From the NCBI RefSeq assembly GCF_000972845.2, contig NC_040016.1:18419732-18483731 (forward strand): a stretch of 64,000 bases of DNA, given 5' to 3'. The notes under the pieces are model-generated. The model was not told the DNA's origin. It saw only the letters and a list, made by a program, of their open reading frames with translations, and made no database searches. Below are positions 13,050 through 23,413 of this stretch, piece by piece (within the stretch, counting starts at the first letter, position 1; each line of letters begins with the position of its first letter). The position numbers and the translations under genes were made by a program. The stretch is from Larimichthys crocea. Taxonomy: Eukaryota; Chordata; Actinopteri; Sciaenidae.

Positions 13050-14330
13050 GAGGACACATGTTGTGAACACTGTAGTGAGGATGACCTGACTGAAGCCCGG
13101 GCCAGTATATTCTGTTCGTCCTCACCTTTCTGTGCCTAACACATTTCTTTAAGTGCCTTATAGTTCAAACAATGAGGGACGCTTCCCATCACAAACGTCT
13201 CTCATGAATAATGTTTATGCAAATAATGGTTAAAGCAATATTGTAGTGTCATAAACATGTGCATTGTCATGATTACATTACTTGGGATCAAAAACTAACA
13301 AGGTGAAAGCTTGCCAACAGCCAAACATCAGACCCAGCTAATACTACTTACCAGTCCAACACCAAGAAGTCCAGCTTGCCGTCTTTTATTTCTCTAAGCT
13401 CTCGCCAATGACTAAAAAGTCAGTCCCAGATTTACTCATCTGGCAGCTTCTTGCTCGTTCACTTTCTCGTTTTCTTTTCTCAGCATCTTATGTCAATGTC
13501 CCCTTCGGCCTTTTCGCCTCGCTCCATTTCGTCCATAAAGGCTGCTGTGCCTGGTTACATTACCCGCTTACCCAGCTCTGGTTCTGGCATGACACATGCT
13601 CCAGTGAGCATTCGCCCAGGCCTGAAAACGTCTTCCTCGGTTGTCCAAAAACGTCTGTGGTACAAGAGTTGAGTCACAGCAGCCAGAGGGCACCAGAGGG
13701 AAGAACAAAAAAACACTTTCACCATTAAAATATGATCCAGTTTCACCAAAATCAGTTGAAATAGTTGGTGGTGTGTGCCGTAAAGTGTTACATACTAACG
13801 TGAGCACAAAGTTACAAAGTGCAGAAACATGCATACAGAGCACAGAGTGGGTTCAGGTTCCCGTGACTGTGAATCACTCCTTTTTAAATGACTGAACCGT
13901 TACAATAACACCATAACTAACTGTCCAGTGATAGTTAATGAACCGACGCTGCTGTGATGAAGTTTTTCAATCCAGAAATGGCACAATAATAGTCACTATT
14001 CTGCATCGTTGAGACTACACTGAGGGCTACACTAAAGACTCTGTAGACATTAGTCACCCCTGTGAAAACACCAAAGCTCAACGTTAACAGTTCTTTAAAT
14101 GTTAAATGTCAATGTTGAAACATTCATCTAGATGTTAATATTGGACTATTTAATTGTTTGTTAATATATTAAATATATACAAGGTATTTATGTGTGATTA
14201 GTCACACTTTTTCTTGTGTTTTATACCACATAGAGGAGAATGACAGTTTTATGTCATTGTGTATACAGTTATGCAGTCTGTTTTTTTAATTCTGGGCATT
14301 TCTTCTTTTGGAAATAAAACCAAGCCTTAT
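13050..14330 (+). other. slc11a2: slc11a2 3-prime UTR with possible extra exon
   Basis: This is the sequence after the TAG at 13047-13049. An AATAAA at 14313-14318 is a likely end of the transcript. Inside lies an unassigned coding-like block at 13484-13672, listed separately. Confidence 0.5.
13484..13672 (+). other. unassigned coding-like block behind a good splice acceptor
   Basis: A pyrimidine-rich tract ending CTCAG (13469-13483) precedes 62 open codons in phase 0 ending in TGA at 13670. The translation is Ser/Pro-rich with a basic end (KAAVPGYITRLPSSG ... VQKRLWYKS) and looks like the C-terminus of a real protein. I do not recognise the family and see no upstream partner exon other than slc11a2, so it may be a relic exon, an alternative slc11a2 end or chance. 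Confidence 0.25.
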
Positions 14331-16850
14331 GAAGATTGGTCATAAAAATGGCTGCTAATTGTTAATTATTAATTATTAATCATTTCTCTGGTCCTTGTGG
14401 GCATAAAAAAAAAAAAGACACTGGCAGCAAACTTTAAGCTACACGAACATACATGTGTATGTTTTCTCTGCATGTGTTTACATTCCCATTTAATTCATTT
14501 AGATTTTTTATTTTTTTTGGTTGAATGCTGTACTCAGCTCAGCGTTTCTCATCAATCATTAGAATTTAATAATTTGTTAGCTTGTGTTATTTTTATTTAA
14601 CTTTTCTCTCCGTTAAACTTAGGCCAGTATGTTTCAAAAACTGTTTATTAATGTGTATGTTTTTAAAAATGCTACTTCAACTTGTGTATAGTTTTAGTGG
14701 ACGTTTAGTTTCTTCATTTTCTTTATCTTCTTTTGGGGATTTTTTTTGTTTTTGTTTCTGGATGAACCAAGATGTGTGCACGAGTTGTCGTGTGCACTCT
14801 TGTTACAGAAAAACAAAACATTTAATTTCTCAAATGAATATGGAGGAAGAAATTAAGCAGTTGGCATTGTGGTGCAAACAGGTTGAGGTACAGTGAATGG
14901 TAAATATGAAAAGTAATGAAATGGTCTGAAACATGAATAGGTGCTAATATGACAAATAGCTTTTAATTGTAACAGGCTGATACTTAGAGACCAGACAAAA
15001 CACTATTGACTTCATGATTGTGCTCGGTTGGTTTGGGCTGATATCTAAACCAAACCTTTTTTCTTTTCTCTATCTCAAAAATAAAAAAAATAAAACTGCA
15101 CTTGTGTGCAGACGACCACAATGCCTCCTGTGTTCACCAGTGTGCCTATTCACTATTCAGTCAGTCAAAAACAGTTACACACTAATACAAGAAACCCACG
15201 TCACTGTAGGTGGAACAACACAGCTGTAGCACGTTGAGTAGAATCATTGTCAGAATATACGTTGTAGGGATTTTCTTTAGCCTTTTTGTTCTGCATTTGC
15301 CATAATTTTTTCTTAGGAAGTGTGTATGAATTTATCCAGTGGGACATACAATTGTGTAATATTAAATAGGTTTAATAATTTCTCATGTGACAAATTCCAA
15401 CTTTGATTTAAATGAATGTTTTAACGTATATAACTAAGATGTCATGCCAAATAAAAACCAAATATTTGTGCAAAGGACCTTTTTTTTTTAATATAATTTT
15501 GCTCCTGCAAAAGAAAAGCAAGCACTTATCTATAAAAGAAGTGGGCCAAGGTGTAATTGAAAGCATACAGTAGAAGTTGACATTGTAAGCTGCAAATATT
15601 TCAAATATTTTTACTCACAGCAGAAAAGGAGCACTTGGAATTGAATTTAGCATGAATTAAAAACAGCTCGACCATATTTATTATCGATTAATAAATCATT
15701 TGTTTTAAAGTGTGCTAGTTTGTGAACACTTTCCATGGCCAGTCAGGAAAATAGTATTGTATTGTAAGTCAGATTAAATGTGTTTTTTTCTGATTTGATC
15801 AAATTGAATTGAGTATTGAGACCCTACTAAAAAAAAAAGGGGTGGATATATTATTTTTTTGTCACCAGATCTGCTGTCATCTGTTATATTTTTGAATATT
15901 GTTTTTTCTTGTTGAATAAAAAAGTCAAAATAAATTTGAATACTGTGTCTTCAGTATCTTTAATGTTTCTGAATATTTATTACTTTTAGTCAAAAAGAGA
16001 CAGTCATCACTGGGGTGTGTGTCTAGTATTAAATAATTAGTATAGTATAGATATCTTATAGAAAACCACTGAATTATTCATACTACGCATCTCCTTACTC
16101 TCCCTCATAACTCATTTACATGTCACTATTTCTTTATTGCTAGAAATAGAATAAATGTAATACTATACTAGAAATAAAACACCAACTCGATTACTCCATA
16201 TTTGGTTTTGTATGGTTTTACACAAAATTTTTATTAATGTTCCAATTTTAAAAGCAAACTCAAGAAATGCTTGTGGTGGGGACGTGATGCATGAGCTGCA
16301 GGAGAGAGGTGTGCAGAGGGCTCAGGTGAGCAGCACACCTGTTCACTGTTAACTAATCACTCTCCCCTTTAACAGTAGCGTACTGGACCGGGCGAGAGAC
16401 AGGACAGACTGGGGAACACATACACAGGCAAACAGCAGCAAGAAGGAACAGAAGCCTGTGAACGGCTGCAGAGTGTGTGGTGTTTTGTGGCGTGTTGCCA
16501 TCTCAATAAAAGATTAAACTTGATGCTGGCTCAATGAGACCATAACATATAAAAAGGACGCCACACAAAAGTTTCAAGGTTTGCAAAAGAAAAGATTATT
16601 TATTAATAGGCTGCCTCCTCTTTAACCCCTCCCTGATTACCAAATTGACTGCCAGCTGTGGAGGAAGGAACAACAGCAGCCCCAAAAAGAAAAGGAACAC
16701 TTCCACTTACCTGGCCACACATAACAACATGTAGATCAGTGTTTGATTTGTCTGCTCTGGGCTACTGTACAAACATGGCAGTTCAACATGGCAGACTCTG
16801 TGGAAGAGGACCCACTCTCACTGTAGATTTTATTATTTTATTTTTTTAAC
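14331..16850. other. intergenic, AT-rich, no gene seen
   Basis: No supported coding sequence. The piece around 16300-16560 contains CTCAATAAAAGATTAAACTT and short direct motifs reminiscent of a solo LTR or other repeat, but I could not define its ends. Confidence 0.4.
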
Positions 16851-17019
16851 TTTATTGCAAAATACAATACAAATAAGCATATTAAAAGAGGAATCAATCA
16901 AAAGTAAAAGTTGATAAACTGTCATACAGCGATAGGTCTTTCTTTGATTTCATAAGTTTCAAAGAATCAAAGTAAAGGTGCAGTTCTTTTTAAAAAAATG
17001 TTTTTGAGAATTTACATTT

Positions 17020-17950
17020 GTGTAGAAAATATTTGGCAGTTATAACCAAATTATTTATGTTATATTCTAGTTTTCTGTCCTCCATTATGAAACAAAATCT
17101 CACATCATTGTAAGTCAGGGGGTGGCACATCTATATTTATTATTATAGGTCTTTCCAAAAACAAATCAGATAGATTGCAAGAGAACATTAAATGTTCAAG
17201 TGTTTCTACTTCTGTTTTTACAAAAATCACATTCATTACAGTCCAAATTAAATATAAGTCTTAAAAATTCACACAAGGATAAATTTAGTCATTTATTGTT
17301 TTGACGTGTAACCTCTTTCGAGATAGGAAAACTAAGAAATTCACATCCACCCACATTTACACACCTGTTTAAAATCACCTTTTCCATCTGATTCAATTGC
17401 ATTGTTCCTATTTTAACCTGTTTTTAATGTTGTATTCTTGTAATTTGATACTTTTATGGTACTTTTTGTTTGTTTTTGTTATTTGCTGTCTATTCTCATT
17501 CATTGTAAGGTGTCCTTGGGTGACAGAAAGGCACCATGAAATTAAAATTCTTATTATTATTATTATCTAATTCTCTTGGTGCTTTCACTGTAGATATAAT
17601 TATTTTCAGGTATATTAACACTAATGAAACATACTAATACACACTGCAACTTTGAAAATTTACATGTGTAGAAATATTTGGCGAGTATAACCAAATTATT
17701 TATGTTATATTATGTTTTCGTTCTTCATTATGAAACAAAATCTCACATCATTGTAAATCAGTGCAGGGGGTGGCACATCTATATTTATTATTATAGGTCT
17801 TTCAAAAACAAATCAGATAGTACAAGAGAACATTAAATGTTCAAGTGTTTTACTTCTGTTTTTTATTATTATTATCTAATTCTCTTGGTCCTCTCACTGT
17901 AGATATAATTATTCTCAGGTAATTATACACTAATTAAAACACTGCAACTT
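17020..17950. repeat. local segmental duplication with LINE tail
   Basis: About 210 bases at 17022-17230 recur at 17657-17870 with few changes: both carry CCAAATTATTTATGTTATATT, the run CTCACATCATTGTAA, a GGGGGTGGCACATC block, and ATTAAATGTTCAAGTGTTT. The flanking TATTATCTAATTCTCTTGGT segment near 17565 also recurs near 17870. Between the copies, 17461-17575 resembles the 3-prime tail of an L2-like fish LINE (AAGGTGTCCTTGGGTGACAG, then a TTA microsatellite). Confidence 0.7.
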
Positions 17951-17975
17951 CAACTTGATTTCAGTCTAAAAGTTT

Positions 17976-18037
17976 GTTTCCCTGGTAACAAAGCTGACAT
18001 AACGTGTAGTCTCTCTCGCTGCGGTTGCCATGGCGAC
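17976..18037 (+). promoter_or_regulatory. cnpy2: paired RFX X-box-like palindromes upstream of cnpy2
   Basis: GTTTCCCTGGTAAC at 17976-17989 and GTTGCCATGGCGAC at 18024-18037 each match the X-box consensus GTNRCC-N2-RGYAAC with one mismatch. They lie in a GC-rich, CpG-containing block (18000-18150) that also holds a CRE-like TACGTCAC near 18100. This block is probably the cnpy2 promoter and first untranslated sequence. Confidence 0.4.
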
Positions 18038-18340
18038 GGGCCGAGTCCATCTTCCTGCCCACGCGGCGGCGCTGTCTCGAGCGCGTGTCCATCCGGCTGC
18101 CTACGTCACCACATTTCACCGAATGCGATGGCACAGCGTGGAGGCGCGTGAAGGTGGTCTCTAAAAAAAAAAAAAAAAAAAAAAAGAAATCTCTGCCAGC
18201 AACTTGTAAGTTCAATGAAAAGTTGACGACACGTGTCTCGGATCTTTCTCCGGTTCAGTGTTGTTGTAGTTTGCATGTTGCACGGGAGGTCACCGGACAG
18301 ATCTGTGAGTGATTTGAATGTTTGGTGTTTTTAAGGTGGA

Positions 18341-20923
18341 ATGATGAGGGACGCGGCTCTCCTGCTCACGTCCTGCGCGCTCCTGTGCGTCCTCCTCAGC
18401 TCCAGCCAGGCAGCAAGACCAGGACAGGACATGAGATGTGGAGGTATGTGTCTGCAGCACTCATGAATAATAACACAACACACAGCAGAGTCCCTTTAAA
18501 TGCGTGCTCACTTTGTGCGCCCCCTCCTCAGCCTGCAGGGCTCTGGTAGATGAGATGGAGTGGGCCATCTCTCAGATAGATCCAAAGAAGATGATCCAGA
18601 CGGGATCCTTCAGGATCAACCCGGACGGCAGCCAGTCCATCAGGGAGGTGAGGTTGCAACAGCACGGCCACGTAGTAATCTGTCCAGCCCACTCTGTAGG
18701 CTGTCCCTATGACTACTGCTGCAAATGTAGATTTTAAAGCATTTTAAGTCAAACATTTTGTGTTTTCAGCCTCTTATATTCAAGGATCTTCTGCCTTTCT
18801 TTGTCTTATATGATAGTAACTTGAAGATGTTTGAGTTTCGGACTGCTGGTTGGACAAAGCGAGACATCATAAGGACTAGGATAGCATATTGTTATGAGTG
18901 TTATTCTCTGTTTACTTATATTTTATAGGATAAATGTTGGCTCCATTCATTTGTGGCAATAATTTTGCAGATTAATCGATTAGTGGAAATCATTTCTAGT
19001 AGTACTTAATAACTCTGAATTGCACCTGTAGCACTACATATGAAAAACTAAACATTATTAAATATATTTTTGTAAAATTGTTGTGCAGTAGATGACTTTA
19101 AAATATATTTTTGTAAAATTGTTGTGCAGTAGATGACTTTAAACTTGAGAATTGAGTTTTTTATTTTAAAATGATTAAATGTGATATGTCCGTATCAGTA
19201 TCTGGCATCTATATTTAGATTAGATTAGATTAGATTCAATTTTATTGTCATTACACATGTATAAATACAGGCAATGAAATGCAGTTTAGCATCTAATCAG
19301 AAGTGCAAAATAGAGAAGTGCAATATATACAGTTAAATGCAGTATTTACAGTAGTGCAAAGGTGTAAGGTGTGTATTGCTATGTGCATAATATGTACAGA
19401 TAATTATGTGCAGATAAACGATGTGGGCAGTGGTTAAGGGCAGATTATATATACAAATAATATCAAAAGCTCTACAACCGACTATAATGTTTAATCAAAA
19501 AGACCTGTTGAGTTTGAGGTGATATAACAAATTAGAGCTGAGCGACACAAATGAGATAGACCTTGCAGTCAATGCAGAGTGGGTTGTCTCTAATATGTCA
19601 TAGATCAACGTGCTGGATTTGACAGAAACAGACAGTCTGTCTGGTTATTTTGTCGATTTTCCAGAAAGTGTACTACAGTGGTCCCTCGTTTATCGCGGGG
19701 GATACGTTCTAAAAATAACCCGCAATAAACAAAATCTGCTAAGTTTTACAATTATTAAACATGTTTAAAGGCCGTAAAACCCCTAACCACACACTTTTAT
19801 ACACTTTTCTCAGACAGGCATTAACATTTTCTCACATTTCTCTCTTATTTAAACACTCTCAAAGTTCAAACTTTCGCAGATTTAAAAAATAATAAGTACA
19901 ATTCTGTATTAGTAAATGAAACCAAAGATCAAAACCTGTTTTCAAGCCCAAACATTTTTAACAAATTAAATTTTAATAATCAATCTACGAGGTTTGACAC
20001 ATAAGAAATTATTACCAGTAACTCACGCATATTTCACAGTTCCTCTGACGGTGCCGAACACAATGCGCCTTCATACTGTACAGTACGCTGTAAAAAAAAA
20101 AAAGCATGCAAAATTACGCTAAAAAATCCACGAAACAGCGAGTCAGCGAAAAGTGAACCGCGTTATAGCGAGGGACAACTGTATATCATGATATATAGAG
20201 ATAATTCCTTATAAAGTTACATGTATTGTGATGGAGGATTTTGTCTATATTGTCCATTTCTATAGGAAATAACATGCAGACAGTGGATATTCATTGTTTG
20301 GGTGTAGTATTCCAAGTCATTGTAAACATGTGATCTAACCCAGAGGGAAGAATAAGGCAGCTTTTGTGTTTGAGTGTGTTGGCATGAATGTTCTTTTTTT
20401 AATGTCACCAGGTTCCTCTGGCTCGCTCGGAGGGAAACCTCCTCGAGCTGATGGAGAGTGTGTGCGAGAGGATGGAGGACTACGGCGAGCACACGGATCC
20501 TTCCACAAACAGGAAGTCCTACATTAGGGTGAAATCTCGGAGCGGTGAGGCCATGGACCTGTCGGAGGCCACTCTGGATTCAAGAGTTACAGCCAGTTTA
20601 AAATTTGCAGTAAGTACAATTATCTGTGCAGAAAAATCCACCAAACAAAACATTAAATATTAAATTCTGTAGTTTCTAACTTTTTCTTTTTCTCCTCCAG
20701 TGTGAAACAATTGTTGAGCATAATGAAGATGAAGTCATTGAGTTCTTCGGTCATGAGACCGATAATGTCAAAGACAAACTCTGCAGCAAGAGGACAGGTA
20801 TGTCTTTCAGTCAACGTGCCTGACTTAACCCAGAGTTTCACATAACTCATTGCTGTCCTCTGTGCTCTGTGCTCTGCAGACCTCTGTGACCACGCTCTGA
20901 AAATGCCCCATGACGAACTTTGA
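18341..20923 (+). CDS. cnpy2: canopy FGF signalling regulator 2, ER-resident saposin-like protein
   Basis: Coding exons 18341-18443, 18532-18647, 20412-20609, 20701-20797 and 20880-20923 give about 185 aa (human CNPY2 is 182). Residues 1-25 are a hydrophobic signal peptide. CGAC at 33-36 starts the saposin-type domain, followed by the conserved block SFRINPDGSQS and the DPSTNRKSYIRV region. The protein ends in HDEL, the ER retrieval signal. Canopy proteins are small ER proteins; CNPY2 has been linked to ER-stress signalling and to stabilising the myosin-light-chain-interacting E3 ligase. Two tandem ATGs (18341, 18344) open the frame, and I chose the first. Exon 2 is followed by a 1.76-kb intron holding a LINE tail and a Tigger-like element; the other introns are short. 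Confidence 0.96.
19045..19143. repeat. short tandem duplication in cnpy2 intron 2
   Basis: A unit of roughly 40 bases beginning AAATATATTTTTGTAAAATT and ending GCAGTAGATGACTTTA occurs twice head to tail without visible change, implying a recent duplication. Confidence 0.85.
19216..19450 (+). repeat. fish LINE 3-prime tail-like repeat
   Basis: It starts with reiterated ATTAG pentamers, then a TTTTATTGTCATTACACATG block and GTGCAAAATAGAGAAGTGCA, a common fish LINE-derived 3-prime-end pattern. Identified from memory of the pattern only. Confidence 0.5.
19676..20181. mobile_element. Tigger/pogo-like non-autonomous DNA transposon
   Basis: The left end begins CAGTGGTCCCTCG and the right end closes CGAGGGACAACTG. 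The two ends are inverted repeats over about 23 bases with a few mismatches. The element is flanked by TA on both sides (19674-19675 and 20182-20183), the target duplication of the Tc1/mariner-pogo superfamily. No transposase frame exists in the 506 bases, so this is a MITE in cnpy2 intron 2. Confidence 0.8.
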
Positions 20924-23413
20924 TATCATCTTGCCATCACCAGCTTCTCTGCTGAACTAGAACGGAGGCGTTTGGTGCTGTAATGTTTTCACTTATCACC
21001 GGCCATGGTAGTGATTTTAAAAAAAATATATACAAATGATGTAAAACATGAGAAAATCCACCTGAAAATAAGTGTTATTCCTGTGATCTGTGACAATTTA
21101 AAGACCAGTTTGACATATTCTTTGGCTATATCTCTGTGGACTATCTTGTCACCTGTTTATATTCTGTAAGTTATTTTACTTTATACTCGTATACTTCATA
21201 TGGAGGTTCTTGTCCTGCCTTCAAATGCTCGTCACCGGATGAAACTGAAACTGTGAAACTGCAAAAATGAAGTTAGACTTCCGAGTAGATTTCAGGATTT
21301 CTTACAGGATTCGACGTGTATATACAGTAAGCATATTAATTTAAGACGGGTACACAGAGATCGGGTTAAAGTTTGGTCGAGTGGTCCTTAAGTCGTTACT
21401 GATGCACATTGGAAAAAAAGAGCTAGGTAGAAGTGATTAGTCTTTTTTATTCACAGTGAACTCACATCCATATTCTCGCTCATCAATGCAAGTGTCATCT
21501 GTTCCTGCTTCAGTAGAGAGTTTTTAAAACTCGCCGATATTTATTGATTTTTCAAAGATCACAGGAATAACTGATGTTATGTTGTGCTGTTCTTTTTTTG
21601 GTTGAATATTTCTTTAGATAAAAAACAACAACATATGAAATATATAAAGAAATATAATGTAAAAAAGACCACAACAACAGAAATTAAGCCGATTTTAGAT
21701 TTGGGTGAAATTAGTCTAATTAACAAAATGTCCTTGAACAAATATTTTCCATTATGCTCCTCAATGACTGACCCTCTTTCACCACCAACCTTGGTATTGT
21801 TACTGTTACTGTCATGGTTAAGAAAAGTGGTCCAAAAGATTAAATATTGCTGCTTGGAATGGGCAGGTCGAGGCTGAAAATGTCTCCATGAACTGAATTA
21901 ATCACAATTTTTTTTTCCACTCGAGAAACTGAAGGTTGATCGAAAGTTTTAGCAAAGTCAAAAAAAGAAAACACTCCAGCCACTGTTTTGTGTAGAATTG
22001 TGAATTCAAACTTTGTAGCTTCCAGTGGCATATACACTTAAAAACGCCACAATGGTCTGTTAATTTACAGACAATGGGACAGTTATGCATAAACTGCTGG
22101 AATCTGAAAAATATTTTTATATCAAACAAGCATAGAGGTATAAAATTCATATAAAATAATAGGTCATTAGTTTAGATTCAGGAGCAGGCAAATGGCATCT
22201 ACTTTTCATTAAACATTACAGCTGCAATCCCCTTAGATTATATATTTTTTGTTTCATTTTTACTTTTGAGCATCAGGAAGAAATTTCTGTTTCCTTCAGT
22301 CTTGTCAAACTGAACTGGAGTCCAAATTAAAGAATCAGTCTCAGTTGGAAAGTCCTCATGCTGTACTGTGGATGTTTAAAGGTCGGGATGTATTTTTGGT
22401 ATCATTTATTTTTCAATGTGTGAAAAAAATGACCTTGCTGTCTCACGTGAACATTGTTTCGATCAGTCCTTTTTTAAAATATATATAAACTTTGTAAGTT
22501 TTCTGCATCTGTCTTGTCTTTTGTCCAACATCAACACACGTTTATCTTCTGATTTCTAAACTACAAGTCACAGAGCCATAATAACTAACAATCATTTATC
22601 ATCAGCCACAGACTTTCATAGACTATGTTCACACGTTTTTATAACTTTTTATACTATTGGAGAGAAGAGGATACATGCAGTAGCCGATCCTTTATTACAT
22701 AATTACTTATTTGATTTGATTGTATTCAGAATATTACACTGCTGGCAAAAATGAAATGTAATAAGGGCAATTTTTCTCCATTCGTCACTGAAGAACTGGA
22801 TTTTTGAACTTAGACTCCTTTTTGGTTGAAATGGTAGTTTAGTAGCTGTTCGGGAGCTTTCAGTTGTATCACACAATCAGCAGATGAAGTTTGTCCAGTT
22901 GTCATGAACAAAACAAACCACAAGACAGGATCCAATATAAACTCTCGACAGTATTTTGTTAGTCAACGTCATTTTATTTACTTACAATACACGGCTTGAT
23001 TTGTATTTATTTTTGCCATAAATCACTCCAAATAGTCAAATATTTTATTACATCCACTTTCCTAATATTACAGCTATGTATTAACTTAAACACTGTAGAA
23101 ACAGCAGATAAATACAAAATAAGATTTGGAGAGTATGACACCATCTGCTGTACAAGAGTAGATTTGTCAGATAAACAGAGTTTTGATTGAGATTTGTCAA
23201 ATTCAGTAAATGCATTACCACTAATCCATCAAAAATCTAAGGAATAAGATCTAAGATTACACTTAAACCAAAAAATAGATCAGCCTTTGTGGAAATATGG
23301 GTTACAAAATGTTATTGAGGAAATGACTTCCATTTATTGTCAGGCACAAATTCAGATGGTACATACTGTAGTTGTTAGACGAGCATTCTTTGTTTGTTCA
23401 GTTATTTAACAGA
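20924..23413. other. convergent 3-prime region between cnpy2 and the dendrin-like gene
   Basis: It holds the cnpy2 3-prime UTR (+) and the 3-prime UTR of the dendrin-like gene (-). It is AT-rich with no protein-like frame. TTTATT (AATAAA on the minus strand) near 23003 and near 23333 could polyadenylate the minus-strand gene. Confidence 0.5.

Noticed and set aside
16300..16560. Possible solo LTR
   Set aside because: AATAAA-containing repeat-like sequence, but no TG...CA ends with target duplications could be defined.
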